In this document: piece after piece, positions 41,200-52,138 of the stretch
Layout: each line of letters begins with the position of its first letter
How positions within the stretch are numbered: the stretch's first letter is position 1
Assembly (NCBI GenBank): GCA_963576735.1
Contig: OY755184.1
Coordinates: 2,852,001-2,916,000 of the forward strand
Length of the DNA: 64,000 nucleotides
Origin: Bedellia somnulentella
Lineage: Eukaryota; Arthropoda; Insecta; Lepidoptera; Bedelliidae
Reading direction: 5' to 3'
Translations under genes and position numbers: made by a program
Notes under the pieces: generated by a model
What the model was told of the DNA's origin: nothing
The model's input: the letters and a program-made list of their open reading frames with translations, nothing else
Database searches by the model: none

Positions 41200-41400
41200 G
41201 CGTGTTTGCTTGCTTGGTTGCATGTACAGGGGTGCAGGTTCCACCCCCTGCTTGGATGGTTGCAGGCAAAGAAAAGTTAGGTCACATTTAGCTAGGTTAG
41301 GTTAGATTATGTATAAAACGAGCGAGCGAAGCGCAGCGGAGCGAGCACCTTAAATGCATGTTTCGTGGCTTTTTGCATGCATGCTTGCTTGTTTATCGTA
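41200..41400 (+). repeat. Repeat family R3 with TTAGG-like stretch, copy 3
   Basis: GTTGCAGGCAAAGAAAAGTT, GGTCACATTTAGCTAGGTTA, GGTTAGATTATGTATAAAAC, GAGCGAGCGAAGCGCAGCGG, with TTGCTTG-type simple sequence on both sides. Confidence 0.78.
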
Positions 41401-41499
41401 GTAACAATATTATTATTAAAATTATTTGACCATTGAATGTTATGATATGAAGAAAAAAAAACTTGAAAATTATGATAGTTTTAATATAAATCCTCGAGA

Positions 41500-42130
41500 A
41501 AGCTGAAGACCACACTTTAAAGAACAAAAAATACTCACACTTCCCAGTATCTACATATTGGAAACATGTAAATTTGTCCGGAAATATCCCGAATTCTACA
41601 CAGAACGCCAGGATCTAATGACAAAAAACTACAACCTGAAACCGCGAAAAGGACTAGCCTTACCACCTTCCCGACTAAAAATTCACCAATCAAGCCCACA
41701 ATTAATGACCGCGAAAATCTATAATAAATTACCAGAACATTTAACGACAGAAACCAAAGACAACATATTCATAAAATCATTAAAACAACTACTAACCACA
41801 AAATGCTATTATAATTTAAACGATTATTTAAATGACCAATTTTAGTAATTAAAACTGATTTTAAACTAGTTACATAATTTATATAAATTAATTAAAAAGT
41901 TTTGGATAATAATACTATACATATACATAAACATAGACTATTATATAAATATCATATATTTTACCTACATGCTTAGTATAAATTAAATACGGGTTATATA
42001 ATATAATACAAAAATGCCGTCCTCTCTCATATTGCTGTGCCTGAACAAGGTCCATAGTGTTGTATTGTTATAAAATTTGTAACCATGTAATAGCTATGGA
42101 ATGCAATAAATAAATAAATAAATAAATAAA
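41500..42130 (+). mobile_element. CR1/Jockey-group LINE 3' fragment with AAAT tail
   Basis: The frame at 41558-41845 encodes the C-terminus only: YNLKPRKGLALPPSRLKIHQ, YNKLPEHLTTETKDNIFIKS and a final CYYNLNDYLNDQF, the same end type as the LINE at 31958 (SYYSVQDFLND) but a different family. The 3' UTR ends GGAATGCAATAAATAAATAA with an AAAT repeat. Confidence 0.75.
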
Positions 42131-42706
42131 AAGATTCTTGGTTGTAACAGTATTAATAAAAAAAAGTATTAAAAATGTATGAATAAATAAAGCATTAAAA
42201 ATTAAATTATGAAGAGTGATTATTATGAACACAAATCGTTTGTAAGACGACAAATATTATTTAGAATTTTATGTGAGCCAATATGGACAATATATTTTTT
42301 AAATTGCTAGAATTTAGCAAATTTTAGCGATAAAGTAGCGAAAGTATATACTTTCAACACCTCATTTAACATAATCATATATTTTAATATTAATTCCATC
42401 TCTTTTCTGAGGAGAAGGAAGTTAAAATCAGAAAAAAAAAATCTCACTAGTGCAAAATTATAAAGTAAAATTCACAGTATTGGTAATAAGAGGTTTAACA
42501 TGCCTTAATTTAGTAGTTAATTAGTTAGTTAAAGTACAAAACTGTTTAACATTATGTCACTGATAAAATTAAAATAAAATTCTATGTATTTGCTGTATAG
42601 AAGCTGACAGGCGTTAAAGAAAATTAATCCATATCGGTCTCCTTCCACGCGATATTTACAAAGATATGTAGGTGAACCATTCGCCGTAACAGTGACCCAT
42701 CAGTGG
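42131..42706. other. No gene seen
   Basis: AT-rich; nothing recognised. Confidence 0.4.
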
Positions 42707-42718
42707 CCACTAAAGTCT

Positions 42719-43071
42719 CAAACTCAAACATTCACGCCGTATATCCCTGAAGGGGTTGGCAGAGGTACTAATACTTCTGAACATCACGTGTTTTCACCTG
42801 GTGTTCAGAGTACCTACGTTTTGCTTGGACAGTGTACTCACGTGATAGGGGGCAGGCCTATCGCCGTTTTGTACGTATACACTGTCACATTAAAAGGACA
42901 ACTCAGCCATGTGGTTTTCCTCACGATGTTTTCTCTCACCGGTAACAACCATGATAAATTAACCACACGTATGAATTTAGAAAAGAAAAATTGGTGTAGT
43001 CCTGACCCGGAATTTGAAACCTCATCGTCTATACCATTGGTGATCTACCCACTAAGCTATCGCGGTTTCTA
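42719..43071 (-). mobile_element. SINE-B, full length, 12-bp target duplication
   Basis: Minus strand from the hairpin side (ACGCCGTATATCCCTGAAGG) to the degraded tRNA-like head (CCCACTAAGCTATCGCGG). CCACTAAAGTCT flanks it at 42707-42718 and 43072-43083. Confidence 0.92.
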
Positions 43072-43083
43072 CCACTAAAGTCT

Positions 43084-43952
43084 TTCTGAGCTAAGTAACG
43101 TATAAGACTATTTTGACTGACCTTTACGGATTCCACCTCTTTAATATACTACTCAACATAGGTCCTACTATATATTCACATGACGCCTAAGTTTTAACTG
43201 ATACCACACACACTCTTCTCAAATATTTTTTTTTCAGACACTGATTCTTTATTGAGAAGAATCCATAGCACAGGTTCCCGAACGCCACACCGCTCTCCCT
43301 GGTTTTTTTCGGTTTAAGTAAGTTAGTATTTTATATTCAAGAACTTTGAGTATAGCGTCTCCAAGTTTGTTTAATTACCAAAAGAATATTTGACGTGATC
43401 TTTGGAGTCAAGAGTTTTTTTTTATATTCGGACATAGTTAATAGAACAAGTTACCCTCACTAAGCAAATTAAATACACTGTGGTATATGGCACTGTTCGT
43501 GAAGCTGTATATAAAAACAAATGTATTTAATGTGATAAATTACCAACTCCAGTTCTTTTCTTTTATAACAACCGTTTTATGCAGCTGTATATCTGTTTAT
43601 ATGGATTAAATGAAAACGGATTATGAAGAAATATTTAAATAATCTTTAATAAACGAAGCATGTCCATATTATCGTGTTTATATCATAATAATTTATCAAC
43701 TGATTAGTATGAGACATTGGATCGCACAATTAACTTTTGATAATCGCTGAGTACTTATTTCTTGATAAATAATCACTTTACTTAGCGCTGCTAGAGGTGA
43801 CGCGTCGGTATTTTTTTAATTTTGTGATTTTGGACCTTGTACCGCGATTAAAAACAATAATTTACGATTCTTTAATAAACCCCCTTCAGGGTATTGACTG
43901 AATCTTAGATTATTGTTTTTACAAAGTATAAGTGCAGTGACGTTACGTAATA
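43084..43952. other. Upstream region of the 12-residue-repeat exon
   Basis: AT-rich, no gene. The last 60 bases before the ATG contain AAAGTATAAGTGCAGTGACG; no clear TATA box was identified. Confidence 0.35.
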
Positions 43953-44512
43953 ATGGCGACGGAGGACTCAGTAAAAGTGGTTCAAAATGTCGAGCAAAAG
44001 GAACAAGTAAAAGTTGCTGGAAATGCCGAACAAAAGGAACAAGTTATGGTGGCTCAAAATGTCAGCCAAAAGGAACAAGTTAAAGTAGCTGAAAGTTTCG
44101 AGCAAAAAGAGAGTGTGAAAGTGGCTGAAAATGTCGAGCAAAAGGAACAAGTTAAAGTAGCTGAAAAAGTCGAACCAAAGGAACAAGTAAACGTAGCTGA
44201 AAAAGTCGAGCAAAAGGAACAAGTAAAAGTAGCTGAAAAAGTCGAACAAAAGGAACAAGTAAAAGTAGCTCAAAATGTGGAGCAAAATGAACAAGTTAAA
44301 GTGGCTCAAAACGTTGAAGAAAAAGAAAAATTACAAGTCGCTGTAAATGTACCGCAGAAAGAAGAAGTAAAAGTGGCTGTACATTTCGAGCAAAAGGAAC
44401 AAGTAAAGGTGGTTGAAAATGTCAAACAAGAAGAAAAAGTTCAAGTAGTAACAAATTATGGACAAAAAGAAAAAGTACAAGTTGTAAATACTGCCCCCGA
44501 AGCAAACAAACT
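43953..44512 (+). CDS. Exon encoding ~14 copies of a 12-residue Glu/Lys/Val repeat
   Basis: ATG at 43953 (GTAATAATGGCG) opens MATEDSVKVVQ followed by 14 units on the pattern ENVEQKEQVKVA, each 36 bases. First and last units are more diverged (VTNYGQKEKVQVV). The product is charged, lacks Cys, Gly and Pro apart from a few Pro, has no signal sequence or membrane span, and would be a soluble elongated or disordered protein with a 12-residue period. The frame reaches a stop at 44514, but CAAACT|GTAAGTAT just before it is a very good donor, so this is probably a first coding exon leaving phase 2, with the remainder downstream and not identified. No homologue recognised. Alternatively a single-exon protein of 187 residues. 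Confidence 0.65.
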
Positions 44513-44659
44513 GTAAGTATTTTTTTAGTAAATTATATGTTTTTCGAATTATTTATAATCTGCATACTTTTGCAATCAAATCATTTGCAATGTGCGATTT
44601 AAGTATCTTTACGTAAGTATTCAATTGTAACAGTACGATAAGGGTTTGATGTAGTAATA

Positions 44660-44866
44660 ACCATCCCACCTCTCAGCTAGAAATTCTAAAAAGCCAAAAA
44701 AAAAGCTTCAGAATTAGAAATGATTTAGTCTCTTTCAGGAATCGAGTACTCAAAAGAAGCTTATATAAATGACGGTTGTTGATCCAGCCGTATCTGCCAA
44801 CAATTAACTTAAAATGCCTCATCATCAGTGCCATACCCATGGGATTAGCCGATACTACATAGCTAT
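44660..44866 (-). mobile_element. Old SINE-A
   Basis: AAAAAGCTTCAGAATTAGAA, GGTTGTTGATCCAGCCGTAT and GGGATTAGCCGATACTACAT in minus layout; heavily diverged. Confidence 0.6.
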
Positions 44867-44877
44867 ACTAACATATC

Positions 44878-45010
44878 CACTGTGTTGTTTTGGCTTAGAG
44901 TGGCACCAACCCATTTCTCCATTGCGGGTGTTATTGAAGGTGACTTAGGGTTTCAGGGCCTTGAAGTGATTTTAAAGCTTTGGTTACTCATATTTTGAGA
45001 TTTATACCTA
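44878..45010 (+). mobile_element. Old SINE-A, inverted to its neighbour
   Basis: CTGTGTTGTTTTGGCTTAGA, CCCATTTCTCCATTGCGGGT and TTATTGAAGGTGACTTAGGG in plus layout; the tail half is degraded. Confidence 0.6.
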
Positions 45011-45248
45011 ATACTTAACACAACTATTTATTTATTTTCACAATAATTGGTGCTCAGAGCGACTTTCATTCTGACTACCCCAGTTCAATCAGTGCCGTCA
45101 TATTCGTGGAAATTAATCATTAAACCGCGCTGTATCTTATCATTCATATCAAAGTTATTCACGTAAGCACTTATCTTTGTAATAGTACTCCATTTATTTT
45201 CCACTTTATGTATTTACTACCTAAAAGTCAAGAGCTTTGAAACTAAGG

Positions 45249-45624
45249 TTTTAACATAACATAAACATAACATAAACGTTCACGCCGAACATCCCCGAAG
45301 GGGTTGGCAGAGGTACTAATACTTCTGAACATCACGTGACTTTGTCACCTGGTGTTCAGAGTACCCACGTTTTGCATGGACAGTGTACTCACGTGATAGG
45401 GGGCAGGCCTATCGCCATTTTGTACGAATACACTGTCACATGACTAAGTATAACTCAGCCATGTGGGTTTCCTCACGATGTTTTCCCACACCGTTAACAA
45501 CCATGATAAATTAACCACACATATGTCTCTAGAAAAGACAAATTGGTGTTGGCCCGACCCGGGATTTGAATACTAGTCACTTGCACGTTAACCGGCGTTC
45601 TACCCATTGCGCTATCTCGTCGTC
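45249..45624 (-). mobile_element. SINE-B, full length
   Basis: Minus strand with tail (ACATAAACATAACATAAACG), hairpin GAACATCCCCGAAGGGGTTG, two CACGTGA sites and head CCCATTGCGCTATCTCG. ACTAAGG at 45242-45248 and 45625-45631 is a likely target duplication. Confidence 0.9.
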
Positions 45625-45719
45625 ACTAAGGATTTCTCAGCCATTTTATAGGAGAAAGGAAACTGCATTTACTAATCACATAAAAAGCCTATTTTCTCCA
45701 TTGAGGCTCCTAAAGAAGT

Positions 45720-45862
45720 TGTGCGACCAATCACCAAAAACAATTATCTTAAAATCTTTTAAAATCTTTTCCCGCTCAACTTCCAAAAGTGGGTTATACA
45801 TTTATATTTTGAAACTCTGGCTACCCCTATAGAGATGCATAGCCGTGAGTATACGTATTCCC
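45720..45862 (+). mobile_element. Old SINE-A 3' half
   Basis: GACCAATCACCAAAAACAAT, CCGCTCAACTTCCAAAAGTG, TGGCTACCCCTATAGAG and ATAGCCGTGAGTATACGTA. Confidence 0.75.
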
Positions 45863-46221
45863 CACCTTATATATGAAACTCATAAGAATACATGTGTTAG
45901 TGCCATTCGAAGTGAAAAATACAAGATTTTTTGAACAAAAAAGTCTACTCAATGAATTCAACTAATTAGTCCCCTGGCAGCCCAGAGGAGCCATAAAGTG
46001 CAGTCGGACAAACAGTACACAGTCTCTTAGGTATTCCTTACAAATCCAAATAACGGCGGGTCCGTGTATTCAACATTCATTAAAAAATTGGAAAGGAATT
46101 CGATAAATTTTAAACCTTTGTCTGGGTGCAAAAATATTTCGGACACCAGATTGTCTGTTTAACAATTTTATATTGAACTAAAACTAGCGTATGACTCTCT
46201 AGGTCTGACTACGTATATTCA

Positions 46222-46320
46222 ACACATCATCATCATCAGGCAAAGTCACCCACTGCTTGACATTGGCCCCCCCAAAAATCTCTACAAAAACCGATCCTGT
46301 GCAGCCCTCGTATACACACT
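46222..46320 (-). mobile_element. Fragment of a widespread insect LINE 3' end (CATCAT tail)
   Basis: CATCATCATCATCAGGCAAA, GTCACCCACTGCTTGACATT, GGCCCCCCCAAAAATCTCTA, ACCGATCCTGTGCAGCCC. From memory this resembles a common RTE-type LINE/SINE 3' end of insects, with an ATG-type tail on the minus strand. The family name is not checked. Confidence 0.6.
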
Positions 46321-46362
46321 ATTTTAAGTTTTAAGTCAGAACTTGTGGAAAATTATATTTGT

Positions 46363-46411
46363 AATACTTCTCTGACACTGTACTGACTCAGTACAGTGTC
46401 AGAGAAGTATT
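46363..46411. repeat. Perfect 24-bp hairpin
   Basis: AATACTTCTCTGACACTGTA plus CTGA at 46363-46386 pairs perfectly with 46388-46411 around one C. Further short palindromic ACTCAGTACT text follows to 46438. No target duplication seen. Confidence 0.85.
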
Positions 46412-46439
46412 ACTCAGTACTCAGTACTACTGAGTAATG

Positions 46440-47218
46440 CATTCTTGGCGAATACAAGTCTCTCGCAATCTACAGTTTTGGTGCAAAGTAATCTTTATAT
46501 TTTTTTTAGCCATCACAATCTTAAAATTCTTTACAAACCACATAAACTCATTGAATTTCTATTTCGGTTGCAATTAATATTATTACCTAGCTTATGTTAA
46601 TCCGGCTACAAACTGGCTAAAAATAGAATCATAAAAGAAATAAAAATAGATCACTTTCTAGACGTAACATATTTAAGGACATTTTTATAACCGGAAAATA
46701 TGCATAAAGCAGCATTTTTGAATTTGATTAATTGTTATCAGTTTATAGGTGCTGATAATTTTGATTACAAGCCGTAAATGTTTAATTTGTGATCATTTGT
46801 AATAAGCATAATATTTTTTTTTCCTCAAAACTATTTAAAACGAACAGTTTAATGGTATATTTACGAATTAGGATTGTGAATTCAACTTATTTTAACACGT
46901 GTGAGTGTTTTAGATTAAAAAAGCAGGCCCAAAAAGTTAACTTCAACTGGTTTACCCACGACATAAAATCCCGTTGCGGTAGACAATTAATCTTCACATG
47001 ATCCTACAATCCTGACATTCCCCTCTTCATTCACATTTATAAATCTACTCTCATCAGATTGCTTGTGATATGCGGTCGTGCTACACACAAACACTCACGC
47101 CATAAGATTCCATTGATCACTAGACAAGTCGTGCTCCACCCAATAACAACACTAACAATACTGATATATTTATATCTTGTTCTACTTTACTTGCAACAAC
47201 CATGATGCAGACGATGAT
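46440..47218. other. No gene seen
   Basis: AT-rich. The 70-codon plus frame at 46789-47001 has no recognisable feature. Confidence 0.35.
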
Positions 47219-47516
47219 GGCTCAAGTACCGGGTCAGGCTTACACCAATATGTCTTTTCTAAAGACAAATTGGTGGTTAGTTTATCATAATTGTTAACGG
47301 TGAGGGAAAATATCGTGAGGAAACCCACATGGCTCAGTCGCATTTAGTCATGGGTGTTGTTTGAATTGGCTGAGTCAGCTAAGTTGGACTTAAACAATGT
47401 ATTCGTACAAAATGGCGATAGGCCTGCCCCCTATCACGTGAGTCTGTTCAAGCAAAACGTTGGCACTCTGAACACCAAGTAAAAATGACACGTAATTTAC
47501 AAAAGTATTAGTACCA
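47219..47516 (+). mobile_element. SINE-B, lacking hairpin and tail
   Basis: Head partly replaced; ACCGGGTCAGGCTTACACCA, GTCTTTTCTAAAGACAAATT, GGTGAGGGAAAATATCGTGA, CCCCTATCACGTGAGTCTGT and AAGTATTAGTACC, then truncated. Confidence 0.85.
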
Positions 47517-48044
47517 AATTGTAAGGTAAATAAACGTAAACTTAAAAAAAATCATGATATATTTGCTATTAATTCAAAATAGCTTCCATAACAAAACATA
47601 ACGGACAGCGCGCACTGCTTCACGGATGGTTGTCGGATGTCACGTGAGGTCAGACGACATGGTATTTTAACTGATTGCTTTGTGATATTATGAGTTGGGA
47701 CGCCCGCCGCCGCCTTGTATGATATTGGGGACACCTTTGCTTTGTGCCGCCTTAAAACATTAAAATTCGATTTTGTTAAACAGTAAGACTTAACGAATTG
47801 TTACCAACAGAAACAAGCTCTCACATTATTAGGTATTACTTACCCATGTTTATTCCCTCATGATATTTGATTTTTCTTCACCGTTTGCAGCCACTATAAG
47901 TCGTTAGGTTTTATAGTGAATGTTTCAATCGAGTTCACATTCGTATGTGATAGGAATTGACTCTATGCACAAAGACTTATAAGATACCTCCCCTATCTCT
48001 GGAGAGAGGATATCCAAAGTTTACATCGTTTCTATCTGATTTTG
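47517..48044. other. No confident gene
   Basis: A GC-richer patch at 47600-47750 holds a 60-codon minus frame (SPISYKAAAGVPTHN) without recognisable motif or splice partner. Confidence 0.35.
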
Positions 48045-48178
48045 CAAATGCGACAGACTGAGAAATGTGCTTCGTGAACGATGTGGTACGAATAAGATGT
48101 TGTGAGAAAGATAGAAAAAGGAATTTTAAGGTTTAGAGTTGAGGCATATTAAGAATATGGATGCAAGTAAAGGAGACT
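48045..48178 (+). mobile_element. Old RTE-like LINE fragment
   Basis: GAGAAATGTGCTTCGTGAAC, AGATAGAAAAAGGAATTTTA and GAGGCATATTAAGAATATGG follow the LINE region encoding RNTVIRERVG to KIEKGMLRWFGHIERM, frame broken. Confidence 0.7.
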
Positions 48179-48182
48179 TAAT

Positions 48183-48652
48183 CTCAAACGTTCACGTCCT
48201 ATATCCTCGAAGGAGTGGTAGAGGTACCTATATACTATGAGTATAAGTATAGTTTTGAAATACTAATATCACTAAATTTCTTCGTTTAATTCCGCTAAAT
48301 AATACCTGCAGTCTTCATGCGGTTCATGTGGTTTTCGCTTGCGGGTGTGTGTGTGGTGCATTGTCTGCTTTTCGATTTCTTGTAAGTGGGAGGGCGGGCA
48401 GTGCACAGTGCATGTTGCATGATTTCCGCAAAGTAACGCCTGATTCAATCCAATATCTTAAAACAGTTTTGAAAATCACGTGAGATTTTGATCAGATTTC
48501 AGAGTACTCACGTTTTCCTTGCTCAGTGCACTCACGTGATGCCGGCCATTTTGTACGAATACACTGGTATCAAGACGAAGTATTACTCAGTCATGTGAGT
48601 TTCCTCACGATGTTTTCCCAGACCGTTAACCATACATATGTCTTTAGATATA
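48183..48652 (-). mobile_element. SINE-B split by ~235 bp of other sequence
   Basis: 48183-48235 is the 3' end (CAAACGTTCACGTCCTATAT, GAAGGAGTGGTAGAGGTACC). The body resumes at 48472 (CACGTGAGATTTTGATCAGA, GTGCACTCACGTGATG, CCTCACGATGTTTTCCCAGA). The intervening 48240-48470 includes a GTGTGTGTGTGG run and a GC-rich patch and is not recognised. Confidence 0.7.
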
Positions 48653-48754
48653 ACACATCACGTCTCCTGCATGAGAAGGGTCGTTTGTCCCACCGAGCAA
48701 CCACTGTTTGTTGATACAATCATTAGCCTCTCCATAAATGCCCTATTATTATTT

Positions 48755-49015
48755 ATGCTAGTATTATTAGAGCTAGTGTGGATGGTAATGTTAGTAGAGG
48801 ACGACCACCGAGAACACACTTGGACCAAATTGAGAGTGTGCTCAAAAAGGCTGGCGTCCGAAGTATGAAGAATAAAAGAGCATGTATGAAAAGATTGATG
48901 GATGTAAACGAAGCTAGAGAGGTTTGTCAGGATCGTACGAAGTGGCGATCAATACTCTCTGCCTACCCAATGGGAACTAATGGCGTGAGTATATGTATGT
49001 ATTGTATGTATTATT
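48755..49015 (+). mobile_element. RTE-like LINE 3' end with TATG tail
   Basis: A frame opening MDGNVSRGRPPRTHLDQIES then VRSMKNKRACMKRLMDV, EVCQDRTKWRSILSAYP aligns with the C-terminus of the LINE at 26973. The 3' end CCTACCCAATGGGAACTAAT, GGCGTGAGTATATGTATGTA carries the same tail as SINE-A. This is the clearest link between the two. Confidence 0.9.
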
Positions 49016-49246
49016 TATGCTTCGGGCGCTTGCCTCTCCAATTTACAAAATGGAGATTATTAAAACATATCACCAAAGATATGTTTATTTGGTCCACTTT
49101 ATTTCTCGAATTTCGTCGGTTTGTTATTGTTATTGATTGCTCTTCCATTAAAGTTGATTGCTTATTGACACAAATAAACAAGATAACTATATATTGGTAT
49201 CAAACATTAATTTAAAATATCTTTACTTCCACTGTTTATGTTACCC

Positions 49247-49545
49247 GTGTAGTGCCGGCTTAGAATTTCACTACCTCTTTCTACCCACGCTGTCGTAAGA
49301 GGCGACTAAGGGTATGGGGATACTTTAAGTGGTTTTTGGGCGATGCGGTTGGAGACCTATCACCAACGATACTTTATTTCTACCATCTCGTCCCCTATCA
49401 ACCTTTGATTAATTATAATATATTGTTTTCATCAAAGCTATATTGTTTTCATCAAAGCTATCAACATCCAAATGCGGCTGAGGAGTTTCTAGCTCTGAAG
49501 TTCTGGCTACCCCTTTTTGGGATCTATGGCCGTGAGTATATGTAC
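49247..49545 (+). mobile_element. SINE-A, older subtype, with small internal insertion
   Basis: Full plus-strand copy (GTGTAGTGCCGGCTTAGAAT to GGCCGTGAGTATATGTACG). About 55 bases at 49402-49458 are extra and contain TATTGTTTTCATCAAAGCTA twice in tandem. Confidence 0.9.
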
Positions 49546-49904
49546 GAGTATGCTACTCATACATGCATGGGTTTTACAAATATCACTATGAATAGCAAAA
49601 TTATCAGCAACTCTATTGAATGGAACTATGTTATTAATGATGTAAGAAAAAAATCTAGTTAACTGAATAATTGAAGTGAACTAGGAACTTTCGTTAGAAT
49701 AAACAATTTTCTTGCTGTCTACTCGTACGTATATATTAAGTCACTCAGTTTTTACCGCTGTAGTAAACTTCCTGTACGATGATTCCATGAGACTTAATAC
49801 TTCTACCAGATTACCTACCCAGCTTACATTACCCATCGGTATGGTAGCCCCGACGGAAAAGCACTGATCTGAAGGTCAGTGAGAAAAGGATCAGAAAGAT
49901 GTTA
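49546..49904. other. No gene seen
   Basis: AT-rich; nothing recognised. Confidence 0.4.
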
Positions 49905-50320
49905 AGAAATTAAGAAAGACCAATTTCATATCAGTGGTTACTTGACACCATAGCTCATTTGGCAGAGCGACCGGGCCGTAGACCGGGATGTCGCGGTTTC
50001 GAGTCCTGCTTGTGTCGAATCTTTCCTTGATACATACATACATACATATACTCACGGCTATAAATCCCTAGAAGGGGTAGCCAGAGCTAACGAATTAGAA
50101 ATTCCTCAGCCACTTTTGGAAGTTGCGTGGGGAAAAGATAAAGTAAAATAAAGGTTGTTGGTGATGGATCTCCAACCGCATCTCCCAAAAATCCCTTAAA
50201 AAGCCCCAATACCGTTAGTCGCCTCTTACGTACACCCACCGGAAGAAAAGGGGTAGTGCTATTCTAAGCCGACACTACACAGCGATCAGTAAAATAACCC
50301 TCACATGAAGTTTCATGTTT
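49905..50320 (+). mobile_element. SINE-C split by a SINE-A
   Basis: tRNA-like part 49944-50016: A box TAGCTCATTTGG, B box GGTTTCGAGTCC, then TCGAATCTTTCCTTGAT. After the SINE-A it resumes at 50284 with GATCAGTAAAATAACCCTCA, CATGAAGTTTCATG, the SINE-C 3' end. Confidence 0.8.
50032..50283 (-). mobile_element. SINE-A inserted in a SINE-C
   Basis: Complete minus-strand copy between two GAT motifs (50029-50031 and 50284-50286). The host element shows that SINE-A runs from GCTGTGTAGTGTCGGCTTAG to the last TATG unit, about 250 bp. Confidence 0.9.
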
Positions 50321-50337
50321 AACAAAGTCTAATTACT

Positions 50338-50620
50338 GACCTGGAGGTTAACGCTAACAGGCTTCGAATCCTGAAACGTTGTGTTCGTCAAATGCATAAG
50401 TTGTTAAAGCCACATGTTTAATTAATTTATCAAGGTGATTAGCGGGTAGAGTAAACATCGCAAGGAAGCACAGTACTGAGTTATATATAGTCATGTGATA
50501 GTGTATCCTTAAAACGCGGCGATACGACTGCCCCTATCCATGTATACTGTCCAATAAATAATCAGGAACTCTGAAACCAGATGATAAAAATTCCTCGTGT
50601 TTATTATAAGACATGTCTTT
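50338..50620 (+). mobile_element. Old SINE-B
   Basis: AACAGGCTTCGAATCCTGAA (B-box region), GCGGGTAGAGTAAACATCGC, GTCATGTGATAGTGTATCCT, CGGCGATACGACTGCCCCTA, GAACTCTGAAACCAGATGAT follow the SINE-B order. Confidence 0.65.
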
Positions 50621-50807
50621 GCTATGTCAGCAAGGTCGTACCGCAATCAATTCTATCTTGCAGGTGTGAATTAAAGAGACGAAAAAATTTGTAACGCTAT
50701 TCCATCATTGAACTGAGCATATCAATTTATTATACCACTACCACATCTTACGAATTAAGGTAACCACCCAGGGAACCGCCCTGTCTCATTAAATGAAAAA
50801 TAATAGC

Positions 50808-50918
50808 TTGAGACACGTGGGTACTCTGAACACCAGGTGACCATGTCAGGTGATGTTCAGAAGTATAAGAACTGCTGCCAACCTCTTCGGGGATATACGG
50901 CGTGAACGCTTGATTTTG
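50808..50918 (+). mobile_element. SINE-B 3' part
   Basis: CACGTGGGTACTCTGAACAC, GATGTTCAGAAGTATAAGAA, GCCAACCTCTTCGGGGATAT, ACGGCGTGAACGCTTGA. Confidence 0.88.
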
Positions 50919-52138
50919 TGTTGAGTTGAGTTTTATAGGCCTGATCTGACCTCAACTAAATGAGGTGTTATGTTGGTCTGAAACTACCTCAAATCTCTAT
51001 AGAGCTATGTTATTCTCTTTCTAGGTTCATATTCCGTCCAAGATGTATATGTTTATGTAACACGTTAGTTAGTATCGTTTGTGATGTTCGAATCTCACTT
51101 AGACACAATGCTGTCTCAAAAGAATACTTTGACCTTACTAAAGTTTTACCCTTTCTTTTGAACCGGTTTATTTACAAGCAAAAGCAGTGCCAGCCTACCT
51201 ATACAAACTCTTTACAACCGAACGAATAAAATGAACCAAGTTTAGTTTGCCGCCGCCTACGGTCATGTTTGGTTCATGAGTCGATACGCCTGCCGTATTT
51301 AAAAAAGAAAAAAACCGCGGGAATTGAAATTTATTCATCTTTTTATTAGTTTCTAGTCTAGTCTAATTAAATTTAGAATCAAAAATTTATATTTTCTAAC
51401 AATCATAGTGGACAAATTGTTATATATAAATGTGGGAAACTAATAGTGCCGGCTACTTTTGATAACGAATGATAAAATAAATCGATTTAATAGATTTTGT
51501 GAAGTGTAAAGGTGATAAAAGTGGATGATATAAAATTTATTTACAGTAATGAGTTAATCGTGAAACCATTTTGCTTAATTTAGATCAAACAGGTATGTTG
51601 TAACTGGTAAAGTTTGTTTTTTTGCAGACGAACATTTTGGTCTGCGTAACGTATTTAGTGCAGTCCTTAAAATTTAACCTTCAGTCGCCGAACATTAAGT
51701 TTATATCCTCCATAGCTACATCACGGCTGCATTTTAAAGGGTAGAAAAAGCCTGATATTTTGCAGTTCCACTGCATACTACATACATACACGTTGACCAA
51801 TTTATACTCCTGAATTTTGATTTTTTTATTGAGGCTATTTGGGAATTATTATATTCAGGATTTAATTTCCATTAGACACTAACTCAAAAATGTATACAAG
51901 TACCATAGATATACTCTACCAACACACACTCTTTCACTCCAGCACTCACATGTGTTTCATAAAAGCCAATTAAGTGTGTATGCTTCTTACATGTCTTTTG
52001 GAATATTTTATTGGAATCACATAAGAAAAAAATCAGGCTTTATAGGACTATTTGTTTCCATTCTTTCTGGAATCATAGACGTGAGAATTGGTAACAAGGT
52101 AAACGAAGATTATATTTATGTTTAAGAGTATGAGAAAG
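50919..52138. other. No gene recognised
   Basis: AT-rich 1.2 kb. The 89-codon plus frame at 50960-51229 (CYSLSRFIFRPRCICLCNTL) has no known motif. A GC-richer spot lies at 51245-51300. Confidence 0.35.

Noticed and set aside
43968..44309. 113-codon minus-strand frame with repeated SYFYLFLLF text
   Set aside because: Antisense shadow of the 36-bp coding repeat.
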